Source: DASPLX01 sp035627375
GTDB taxonomy: Bacteria; Pseudomonadota; Gammaproteobacteria; Burkholderiales; Burkholderiaceae_D
Length of the DNA: 31,863 nt
Assembly: GCA_035627375.1 (NCBI GenBank)
Contig: DASPLX010000002.1
Span: forward strand, 1-31,863
Direction of reading: 5' to 3'
Shown: positions 15,726 to 23,461 of the stretch, in pieces
Layout: each line of letters opens with the position of its first letter
How positions within the stretch are numbered: the stretch's first letter is position 1
The notes under the pieces: generated by a model
The model's database searches: none
What the model was told of the DNA's origin: nothing
The model's input: the letters and a program-made list of their open reading frames with translations, nothing else
Made by a program: the position numbers and the translations under genes

Positions 15726-18700
15726 CTACATGTTGCGCCGATACTGCCCGCCGACCGCGAACAGCGCTTCGGTGATCTGGCCGAGCGAGCAGACGCGTAC
15801 CGCATCCATCAGCTTGGCGAACACGTTGCGGTCCTCGATCACGGCTTGCTGCAGCTCCATGAGCATCTGCGGCGCGCGCGTTGCATTGCGCGCATGGAAG
15901 TCGGCCAGGCGCTTCAATTGCGACTGCTTCTCTTCCTCGGTCGAACGCGCCAGTTCCAGCGTCTGCGGAATCGCATCGCCGTGCGGATTGCGGAAGGTGT
16001 TGACACCGATGATCGGCAGCGAGCCGTCGTGCTTCTTGTGCTCGTACAGCAGCGACTCTTCCTGGATCTTGCCGCGCTGGTAGCCGGTCTCCATCGCGCC
16101 CAGGACGCCGCCGCGTTCGGCGATGCGCTCGAATTCCTGCAGCACGGCTTCTTCCACGAGGTCGGTCAGTTCCTCGATGATGAACGAGCCCTGGTTCGGA
16201 TTCTCGTTCTTCGCCAGGCCCCATTCGCGGTTGATGATGAGCTGGATCGCGAGCGCGCGCCGCACCGATTCGTCGGTCGGCGTCGTGATCGCTTCGTCGT
16301 AGGCATTGGTGTGCAGCGAATTGCAGTTGTCGTAGATCGCGATCAGCGCCTGCAGCGTGGTGCGGATGTCGTTGAAGGCGATTTCCTGCGCATGCAGCGA
16401 GCGGCCCGAGGTCTGCACGTGATACTTGAGCTTTTGCGAGCGCTCGTTGGCGCCGTATTTCTCGCGCATCGCCACGGCCCAGATGCGGCGCGCGACGCGG
16501 CCCAGCACCGTGTATTCCGGGTCCATGCCGTTGGAGAAGAAGAACGACAGGTTGGGCGCGAAGTCGTCGATATGCATGCCGCGCGCCAGGTACGCTTCGA
16601 CGAAGGTGAAACCGTTCGACAGCGTGAACGCCAGTTGCGAGATCGGATTGGCGCCGGCCTCGGCGATGTGGTAACCGGAGATCGAGACCGAATAGAAATT
16701 GCGCACCTGGTGGTGGACGAAGTATTCCTGGATGTCGCCCATCACCTTCAGCGAGAACTCGGTCGAGAAGATGCAGGTGTTCTGGCCCTGGTCTTCCTTG
16801 AGGATGTCGGCCTGCACCGTGCCGCGCACGTTCTGCAGCACCCAGGCCTTGATCTTCGCGGCTTCGTCGTCGGTCGGCTCGCGGCCGTTGTCCCGCTTGA
16901 ACTTGTCGAGCTGCTGGTCGATCGCGGTGTTCATGAACATCGCGAGGATGGTCGGCGCGGGGCCGTTGATCGTCATCGACACCGAGGTCGACGGCGAGCA
17001 AAGGTCGAAGCCGTCGTACAGCACTTTCATGTCGTCGAGCGTCGCGACCGACACGCCGGAATTGCCGATCTTGCCGTAGATGTCCGGGCGCAAGGCCGGG
17101 TCGGCGCCGTACAGCGTCACCGAGTCGAAGGCGGTCGACAGGCGCTTGGCGTCCATGCCTTCGGAGACCAGCTTGAAGCGGCGGTTGGTGCGGAACGGAT
17201 CACCCTCGCCGGCGAACATGCGGGTCGGGTCCTCGCCTTCGCGCTTGAACGCGAACACGCCGGCGGTGTAGGGGAAGGAGCCGGGGACGTTTTCCAGCAT
17301 CAGCCAGCGCAGCAGCTCGCCATGGTCTTCATAGCGCGGCAGCGCCACCTTGCGGATCTTGGTGCCGGACAGCGACTGCGAGGTCAGGCGCGTGCGGATC
17401 TCCTTGTCGCGGATCTTGACGACGTATTCGTCGCCCGAATAAGCGGCTTGCATGTCGGGCCACATCGCCAGCAGTTTCTTGGCGCCGGCGTCGAGCTGGC
17501 TGTCGCGCTCGGCAATGACGTCGTCCATATCGACGCTCTTGCCGCATGCCGCCAGCATGCGCTTGGCTTCCTGCAGCTGCTGGCGCTCGCGCGCCAGTTT
17601 CACTTGCTTGGCGGTGAACTTGTGGTAGCCGCGCACCGTGTCGGCGATCTCGGCAAGATAACGGCTGCGCGCCGGCGGCACGATCGCGTTCTTGCCGGAC
17701 GAAAAGCGCACGCCGACCGGCGCCAGCTTGCCCGGCTGCGCCCGCAAGCCGAACTCGACCAGCTTCGGCAGCAAGCCTTGATACAAGGCGGTGACGCCGT
17801 CGTCGTTGAAGCGCGAGGCTTGCGTGCCGTAGACCGGCATTTCCTCGGGGCGCTTGGAGAACAGTTCGCGGTTGCGCTGATACTGCTTGGCGACGTCGCG
17901 CAGCGCATCCTGCGCACCCTTGCGGTCGAACTTGTTGATGGCGACGAAATCGGCGAAATCGAGCATGTCGATCTTCTCGAGCTGCGAGGCGGCGCCGAAT
18001 TCCGGCGTCATCACGTACATGCTCATGTCGACATGCGGCACGATGGCGGCGTCGCCCTGGCCGATGCCGGAGGTCTCGACGATCACCAGGTCGAAGCCGG
18101 CCACCTTGCAGGCGGCGATCACGTCCGGCAGCGCCTGCGAGATTTCCGAGCCGGCTTCGCGCGTGGCGAGCGAGCGCATGAAGACCTTCGCGCCCTTGTT
18201 CCACGGATTGATCGCGTTCATGCGGATGCGGTCGCCGAGGAGCGCGCCGCCCGACTTGCGGCGCGAAGGGTCGATCGAGATGACGGCGATATCGAGCGCA
18301 TCGTCCTGGTCGAGGCGGATGCGGCGGATCAGTTCGTCGGTCAGCGACGACTTGCCGGCGCCGCCGGTGCCGGTGATGCCGAAGGCCGGCACCTTGATCG
18401 TGTCGGCCAGCTTATGCATGTCCTTGCGCAACGCTTCGGCGGTCTTGCCGTTCTCGAGCGCTGTGATGAGTTGCGCGAGCGGGCGATGGCGATCGACGAT
18501 CTCGCCTTGGGTCAGCGGCTCGAGCGAGGCCGGCGCATAGGTGGAGAGATCGACGTCGCATTGCTCGATCATCCACAGGATCATGCCCGCCAGGCCCATG
18601 CGCTGGCCGTCTTCCGGACTGAAGATGCGCGTCACGCCGTAATCGTGCAATTCCTTGATCTCACTCGGCACGATCACGCCGCCGCCGCCGCCGAACACCT

Positions 18701-19004
18701 TGATGTGCGAGCCGCCGCGCTGCTTGAGCAGGTCGATCATGTATTTGAAATACTCGACATGGCCGCCCTGGTAGCTCGAGATCGCGATGCCTTGCGCGTC
18801 TTCCTGCAGGGCCGCCGTGACGATCTCGTCGACCGAGCGGTTGTGCCCGAGGTGGATCACTTCGGCGCCGTTGGCCATGAGGATGCGGCGCATGATGTTG
18901 ATCGAGGCGTCGTGGCCGTCGAACAGGGAAGCCGCGGTGACGAAGCGCACCTTGTTGGCGGGTTTGTATTCGGTCAGGTTCTTCGAAACGGAAAGATCGG
19001 TCAT
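15726..19004 (-). CDS. icmF: Fused isobutyryl-CoA mutase IcmF
   Basis: This 1092-residue fusion has, in order: a B12-binding domain (about 19-150) with the cobalt-ligand His31 in DGHDASINIM; a G3E-type GTPase chaperone domain with P-loop GTGGAGKSS (about 212-220), ISIDPSRRKSGGALLGDRIRMN and NKFDRKGAQD; a linker; and a TIM-barrel acyl-CoA mutase domain (about 550-1092, with TLYGADP, GVSVATLDDMKVLYDGFDL, SVSMTINGPAPTILAMFMNTAIDQ). It interconverts isobutyryl-CoA and n-butyryl-CoA using adenosylcobalamin, and some members also isomerise isovaleryl/pivalyl-CoA. The built-in GTPase loads and repairs the cofactor. Start at 19004 with GGAGA upstream; the longer frame is unsupported. The gene is complete. 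A TGACGT/ACGTCA operator precedes it, as for the oxidoreductase gene upstream. Confidence 0.96.
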   Translation of the reverse strand: MTDLSVSKNLTEYKPANKVRFVTAASLFDGHDASINIMRRILMANGAEVIHLGHNRSVDEIVTAALQEDAQGIAISSYQGGHVEYFKYMIDLLKQRGGSHIKVFGGGGGVIVPSEIKELHDYGVTRIFSPEDGQRMGLAGMILWMIEQCDVDLSTYAPASLEPLTQGEIVDRHRPLAQLITALENGKTAEALRKDMHKLADTIKVPAFGITGTGGAGKSSLTDELIRRIRLDQDDALDIAVISIDPSRRKSGGALLGDRIRMNAINPWNKGAKVFMRSLATREAGSEISQALPDVIAACKVAGFDLVIVETSGIGQGDAAIVPHVDMSMYVMTPEFGAASQLEKIDMLDFADFVAINKFDRKGAQDALRDVAKQYQRNRELFSKRPEEMPVYGTQASRFNDDGVTALYQGLLPKLVEFGLRAQPGKLAPVGVRFSSGKNAIVPPARSRYLAEIADTVRGYHKFTAKQVKLARERQQLQEAKRMLAACGKSVDMDDVIAERDSQLDAGAKKLLAMWPDMQAAYSGDEYVVKIRDKEIRTRLTSQSLSGTKIRKVALPRYEDHGELLRWLMLENVPGSFPYTAGVFAFKREGEDPTRMFAGEGDPFRTNRRFKLVSEGMDAKRLSTAFDSVTLYGADPALRPDIYGKIGNSGVSVATLDDMKVLYDGFDLCSPSTSVSMTINGPAPTILAMFMNTAIDQQLDKFKRDNGREPTDDEAAKIKAWVLQNVRGTVQADILKEDQGQNTCIFSTEFSLKVMGDIQEYFVHHQVRNFYSVSISGYHIAEAGANPISQLAFTLSNGFTFVEAYLARGMHIDDFAPNLSFFFSNGMDPEYTVLGRVARRIWAVAMREKYGANERSQKLKYHVQTSGRSLHAQEIAFNDIRTTLQALIAIYDNCNSLHTNAYDEAITTPTDESVRRALAIQLIINREWGLAKNENPNQGSFIIEELTDLVEEAVLQEFERIAERGGVLGAMETGYQRGKIQEESLLYEHKKHDGSLPIIGVNTFRNPHGDAIPQTLELARSTEEEKQSQLKRLADFHARNATRAPQMLMELQQAVIEDRNVFAKLMDAVRVCSLGQITEALFAVGGQYRRNM

Positions 19005-19072
19005 TACGGTCTCCAGAATTCCTTGGTGCGGCGCGCGGCCGTCGTTCGCAGGCCCGGACGTCACGCTTGCAA

Positions 19073-19109
19073 TGACGTTTACGTTAACGTCAATCGAGGC
19101 AAGTATAGC
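19073..19109 (-). promoter_or_regulatory. icmF promoter element with LiuR-like operator
   Basis: 19073-19092 reads TGACGTTTACGTTAACGTCA: outer arms TGACGT/ACGTCA and three ACGT units spaced 6 bp apart. It lies 69 bp upstream of the icmF start. On the minus strand TATACT (19109 to 19104) is a good -10, placed just upstream of the palindrome, so a bound repressor would block the transcript start; a convincing -35 is missing. The motif resembles the LiuR (MerR-family) boxes known from branched-chain amino acid catabolic genes. The match is by eye. Confidence 0.65.
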
Positions 19110-19145
19110 GCGAAACGCGGAAACGACATTGTCGCCCGGACAGCA

Positions 19146-19232
19146 GTTCGGGACCGGTTTTTTATCCCGTCCCGAACCGTCCGGCCGGGCGTGGCGGCCG
19201 GGAGCCGGCCCCGCGCCGCCGCGGCTCCCGGC
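19146..19232. repeat. Two hairpins in the ior-icmF gap
   Basis: GCCGGGAGCC (19197-19206) and GGCTCCCGGC (19223-19232) form a 10-bp perfect stem starting 4 bp after the ior stop. GTTCGGGAC (19146-19154) and GTCCCGAAC (19169-19177) form a 9-bp stem whose 14-nt loop holds six T (plus strand). The first probably marks the 3' end of the ior transcript; neither has a U-run in the right place for an intrinsic terminator. Confidence 0.5.
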
Positions 19233-19236
19233 TGGC

Positions 19237-22200
19237 TTATTGCTGCACCGATATCAATGTCGGCTTGGCAACAAATTGCGGCTCTCGTCCTTCGAACTTC
19301 GCCAGCAGGCGCTCGAGATCGGCCCGGTACTGGTGCACCGCCTTTTCCTTTACGTGGCCGAAGCCGCGGATCTTCTCGGGCAAGGCGGCGATCTCGATGG
19401 CGGTCGCCAGGTTGTCCGCGGTCAGCTTGTCGAGCAGCGACAGGATCAACTTGCGATAGTCGGCGATCAGCTGGCGCTCCATCTTGCGTTCGTCGGTATA
19501 GCCGAAGATATCCAGCTTGGTGCCGCGCAGCTTCTTCATCTTCGCCAGCAGCTTGAACGCCTGCCAGGTCCAGGAACCGTACTGCGCCTTGACCAGGCGG
19601 CCTTCCGCATCCTTCTTCGCCAGCAGCGGCGGGGCGAGGTTGAATTTCACGGTGAACTCGCCGTCGAATTGCTGCTTGAGCTTGTCGGTGAACTGGCCGT
19701 CGGTGTACAGGCGCGCGACCTCGTACTCATCCTTGTAGGCCATCAGCTTGAAATAGGATTTCGCGACGGCGGTCGCCAACTTGTTGCCGCCGAATTTCGC
19801 CTCCGCCGAACGGACCTGCTCCACGAGTCCCTGGTACTGGCCGGCGTAGGCCGCATCCTGGTAATCGGTCAGGAAAGCGACGCGGCGCTTGAGCAGCGTG
19901 TCGAGGCTTTGCGGCATCTGCAGCACCACCGGCTTGCCCGGCAGGGCGACGTTTTCGACGCGCTTGAGATCGACCGCGGCGCGGCGGCCCCACAGGAAGC
20001 TCTTCTTGTTCGATTCGATCGCCACGCCGTTCAATTCGATCGCGCGCAGGATGGCGGCGTCCGAAACCGGGATCGCGCCCTTCTGGTAGGCGAAGCCGAG
20101 CATGAACAGGTTGGTCGCGATCGAGTCGCCCATCAGCGCGGTCGCCAGCTTGGTGGCGTCGATGAAGTCGGCGCGGTTTTCCACCGACTCTTCGATCAAG
20201 GCTTTCACCTGGTCGAACGGCATCTGCCAATCGGCTTGCTGCGCGAAATGGCCGGTCGGCTGCTGATAGGTGTTGACCACGGCGCGGGTGCGGCCCGGGC
20301 GCATCTTCGAGATCGCGTCTTGCGAGCCGGCGGTCAGCATGTCGCAGCCGAGCACCAGGTCGGCTTCGCCGGTGGCGATGCGCTGGGCGCGGATGAGGCC
20401 CGGCGCCTTGGCGATGCGGATGTGCGAGGTGACCGAACCGTTCTTCTGCGACATGCCGGTCATGTCGAGCACCGACACGCCCTTGCCTTCGAGATGCGCG
20501 GCCATGCCGACCAGGGCGCCGATCGTGATCACGCCGGTGCCGCCGATGCCGTTGAGCAGGATGTTGTAGGTCTTGTCGACCGACGGCAGTTCCGGATCCG
20601 GAATGTCGCCGAAATTGTCTTCCTTCGACTTGCCGGTCGACGATTTCTTCAGCGTGCCGCCCTCGACGGTGACGAAGCTCGGGCAGAAGCCCTTGACGCA
20701 GGAATAGTCCTTGTTGCACGACGACTGGTCGATCGCGCGCTTGCGGCCGAACTCGGTCTCGACCGGCATGATCGAGGTGCAGTTCGACTGCACGCCGCAA
20801 TCGCCGCAGCCTTCGCACACGAGCTCGTTGATGAACATGCGCGTGTTCGGATCGGGATATTCGCCTTTCTTGCGGCGGCGGCGCTTCTCGGCGGCGCACA
20901 CCTGGTCATAGATCAGCACCGAGACGCCCGGCACTTCGCGCAGCTCGCGCTGGACCGCGTCGAGCTCGCTGCGGTCATGCAGCGAGACGATGGACGGCAA
21001 CGCAGTGCGGTCGGTGTAGCGGCTCAGGTCTTCCGTCACCAGCGCGATGCGCTTGACGCCTTCGGCCGCCATCTGCTGCGCGATCATCGGCACCGTCAGC
21101 GTGCCGTCGTGCGGCTGGCCGCCGGTCATCGCGACCGCGTCGTTGAACAGGATCTTGTAGGTCATGTTCACCTTGGCGGCGATCGTGGCGCGGATCGCCA
21201 GGTAGCCGGAATGGAAGTAAGTGCCGTCGCCGAGGTTGGCGAACACGTGCGGCAGTTGCGAGAACGCCGCCTGGCCGATCCACGGCGTGCCTTCGCCGCC
21301 CATGTGGGTGATGGTCTTGTTGTGTTCCGGGTAGATCGCGGCCGCCATCACGTGGCAGCCGATGCCGGCCAGGGCCAGGCTGCCGTCCGGCACCTTGGTC
21401 GAGGTGTTGTGCGGGCAGCCGGAGCAATACCAGGCCGGACGCGGCGGCGTATTGACGGCCTTGGTCAGCACCTTGTCCTTGGCGTCGAGGAAAGTCAGGC
21501 GCGCCTTGATCAGGTCGCTGGTGTAAAAGCGCGCGATGCGCGAGGCGATCACGCGCGCGATCTGGGCGATCGAGAAATCGACCTTCGGCGGCAGCAGCCA
21601 CTCGCCGCGCGGATGCACCCACTCGCCCTTTTCGTCGAACTTGCCGATCACGCGCGGACGCACATCTTCGCGCCAGTTGTAGAGCTGCTCCTTCAATTGG
21701 TATTCGACGATCTGGCGCTTTTCTTCCACCACCAGGATCTCGTCGAGGCCTTGCGCGAATTCGCGCACGCCGTCCGGCTCCAGCGGCCAGGGCATCGAGA
21801 CCTTGTACAGGCGGATGCCGATGTCGGCCGCCATTTTCTCGTCGATGCCGAGTTCATCCAACGCTTCCAGCACGTCCATGTAGGATTTGCCGGAGGCGAT
21901 GATGCCGAGCTTGGCGTTCGGGCTGTCGATCGTGGTGCGGTTGAGCTGGTTGGCGCGCGCGTAGGCCAAGGCGGCGTAGATCTTGTAATCCTGCATCAGC
22001 GCTTCCTGCTTGCGCGCGGTGACGCCGAGCGTGTCGCGCGTCAGGCGGGCGTTGAGGCCGCCTTCCGGCATGACGAAATCGGTCGGATACTTGATCTCCA
22101 GGCGGAACGGATCGGCGTCGACCGCCGCGCTCGATTCCACCGTGTCGGCCAGCGCCTTGAAACCGACCGCCAGGCCGGAGTAGCGCGACATCGCCCAGGC

Positions 22201-22815
22201 ATGCAGGCCGAGATCGAGATATTCCTGCACGTTGCACGGATAGAGCAGCGGGATCATGCAGGCCGAGAAAATATGGTCGGACTGGTGCGGCAGCGTCGAG
22301 GAATAGGCACCGTGGTCGTCGCCGGCCACCAGCAGGATGCCGCCGTGCTTGGCGGTGCCGGCGTGGTTCATGTGTTTGAAGACATCGCCGCAGCGGTCCA
22401 CGCCCGGGCCCTTGCCGTACCACATCGCGAACACGCCGTCGTACTTCGCCGGGCCGATCAGGTCGACCTGCTGCGTGCCCCAGACCGCCGTCGCGGCCAG
22501 ATCTTCGTTGATGCCCGGCACGAACTGCACATGGTTCTGCTCCAGCAGCTTCTGGGTCTTCCACAGCGTTTCGTCGAGACCGCCCAGCGGCGAGCCGCGA
22601 TAGCCGGAGATGAAGCCGGCGGTGTTCAAGCCGGCGGCGAGATCGCGCTGGCGCTGCATCAGCGGCAGGCGCACGAGAGCCTGGATGCCGGAAAGATAAA
22701 TGGTGCCGGAAGTGTGGGTGTATTTATCGTCGAGGCTGACCTGGGCGAGCTCGGCGACTTTGCGGCGGACGGCGTCCGACAGCCCGGCGGATTCGGGCCC
22801 GGTGGGATTCTGCAT
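19237..22815 (-). CDS. Fused indolepyruvate-type 2-oxoacid:ferredoxin oxidoreductase
   Basis: The 1192-residue protein joins IorA-like and IorB-like parts. The N-terminal half has the pyrimidine-binding and thiamine-diphosphate domains (FISGYRGSPLGGLDETLW, GINEDLAATAVWG, WYCSGCPHNTSTKVP, GEGTPWIGQ, NLGDGTYFHSGYLA). Cysteine clusters follow near residue 640-690 (CEGCGDCGVQSNC, CNKDYSCVKGFC) for Fe-S centres. The C-terminal half is the gamma-type domain starting LLNGIGGTGVITIGALVGMAAH. It oxidatively decarboxylates a 2-oxoacid to an acyl-CoA with ferredoxin as acceptor. The database name refers to indolepyruvate; aryl or branched-chain 2-oxoacids are both possible. The ATG at 22815 has GGAGA upstream. 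It shares an operator type with icmF. Confidence 0.93.
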   Translation of the reverse strand: MQNPTGPESAGLSDAVRRKVAELAQVSLDDKYTHTSGTIYLSGIQALVRLPLMQRQRDLAAGLNTAGFISGYRGSPLGGLDETLWKTQKLLEQNHVQFVPGINEDLAATAVWGTQQVDLIGPAKYDGVFAMWYGKGPGVDRCGDVFKHMNHAGTAKHGGILLVAGDDHGAYSSTLPHQSDHIFSACMIPLLYPCNVQEYLDLGLHAWAMSRYSGLAVGFKALADTVESSAAVDADPFRLEIKYPTDFVMPEGGLNARLTRDTLGVTARKQEALMQDYKIYAALAYARANQLNRTTIDSPNAKLGIIASGKSYMDVLEALDELGIDEKMAADIGIRLYKVSMPWPLEPDGVREFAQGLDEILVVEEKRQIVEYQLKEQLYNWREDVRPRVIGKFDEKGEWVHPRGEWLLPPKVDFSIAQIARVIASRIARFYTSDLIKARLTFLDAKDKVLTKAVNTPPRPAWYCSGCPHNTSTKVPDGSLALAGIGCHVMAAAIYPEHNKTITHMGGEGTPWIGQAAFSQLPHVFANLGDGTYFHSGYLAIRATIAAKVNMTYKILFNDAVAMTGGQPHDGTLTVPMIAQQMAAEGVKRIALVTEDLSRYTDRTALPSIVSLHDRSELDAVQRELREVPGVSVLIYDQVCAAEKRRRRKKGEYPDPNTRMFINELVCEGCGDCGVQSNCTSIMPVETEFGRKRAIDQSSCNKDYSCVKGFCPSFVTVEGGTLKKSSTGKSKEDNFGDIPDPELPSVDKTYNILLNGIGGTGVITIGALVGMAAHLEGKGVSVLDMTGMSQKNGSVTSHIRIAKAPGLIRAQRIATGEADLVLGCDMLTAGSQDAISKMRPGRTRAVVNTYQQPTGHFAQQADWQMPFDQVKALIEESVENRADFIDATKLATALMGDSIATNLFMLGFAYQKGAIPVSDAAILRAIELNGVAIESNKKSFLWGRRAAVDLKRVENVALPGKPVVLQMPQSLDTLLKRRVAFLTDYQDAAYAGQYQGLVEQVRSAEAKFGGNKLATAVAKSYFKLMAYKDEYEVARLYTDGQFTDKLKQQFDGEFTVKFNLAPPLLAKKDAEGRLVKAQYGSWTWQAFKLLAKMKKLRGTKLDIFGYTDERKMERQLIADYRKLILSLLDKLTADNLATAIEIAALPEKIRGFGHVKEKAVHQYRADLERLLAKFEGREPQFVAKPTLISVQQ

Positions 22816-22918
22816 GGTGATGTCTCCAAACTGGTGATCGGATAGCGCCTTGCATCGAACGCGCCGGGGTAGGGCGCATGCCTGCCAGGCAGCCGCGGCC
22901 GGGGTGGTGGCCGGTCAA

Positions 22919-22977
22919 TTGACGTAAACGTCAACTGCACTTGTTGCAAGTGTAGAGGGAGCGCCGGGGCGGCGCAA
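22919..22977 (-). promoter_or_regulatory. ior promoter with LiuR-like operator
   Basis: On the minus strand TTGCGC (22977 to 22972), a 17-bp spacer and TACACT (22954 to 22949) form a plausible sigma70 promoter. Downstream of it lies TTGACGTAAACGTCAA (22919-22934), with 7-bp palindromic arms and an AA centre, at the position expected of a repressor site. A second small palindrome CACTTG-TTG-CAAGTG (22938-22952) overlaps the -10. The operator shares its half-sites and its position after a TA(C/T)ACTTGC -10 segment with the icmF site. Confidence 0.65.
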
Positions 22978-23461
22978 ATAGAGAATTCGAAGGGGGGTAT
23001 AAGAAAAAACAATGGCTTCCTCGCGGCGCATGCGGTGACAAGGATGGACCTTGGTTCGAAGGGTTATGAAAATTTTTTTCGCCCGCTCTTTGACAATAAT
23101 CAAACCTGCCATACCGATGGAGTCTGCGCGTCTTCTTTACTCCTTGCATGGTGCGGCGCGCAAGTCATGACTTCATGCTTAACCAAAGAGGACAACACAT
23201 AGGGGGCGAAAAGGATATTGCGGCGCAATATTCCTCGCCTTTCATTTGCTGACATGTTAAACAAGGAAAAAGCCGCATCTTTTGTTGCAAAAATTGAAAA
23301 TGCACAATTGACACGCATTCTTTTGAGTGATTCCATACGTCGCGCGAAAATTTATTTACAAAATGCTTCGCACGATCGCCGAAAGTACGGGTGTGCCGGA
23401 AGCGCGGTAAAAGGGAATCTCCTTTCAACAACAACTTATCCCTTCGAAAGAGGTAACAACG
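22978..23461 (+). other. Long AT-richer leader of the TonB receptor gene
   Basis: No gene is supported here. The stretch is clearly AT-richer than its surroundings, with an A/T run at 23069-23079. It has two TTGACA hexamers (23090-23095 and 23308-23313), but neither has a convincing -10 at 16-18 bp. A stem ATATTGC-GGC-GCAATAT lies at 23215-23231 and a 12-bp palindrome AAGTCATGACTT at 23162-23173. A ribosome-binding site AAAGAGGT lies just before the receptor ATG. The leader is long for a simple promoter and may hold regulatory sites I cannot identify; no Fur box is evident. Confidence 0.4.

Noticed and set aside
19146..19177. Intrinsic terminator
   Set aside because: The T-run is inside the hairpin loop and not after the stem, so it cannot act as a classical terminator in either direction.
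15846..19556. Very long plus-strand open frame (over 1200 codons) opposite icmF
   Set aside because: It lies antisense to icmF, whose protein matches a known family along its full length. GC-rich genes commonly leave the opposite strand open. The predicted product is Arg/Ala/Asp-rich without domains.
18787..22845. Very long plus-strand open frame (over 1300 codons) opposite the oxidoreductase
   Set aside because: This is the same antisense effect: it mirrors a gene with clear thiamine-diphosphate and Fe-S motifs and has no motif of its own.
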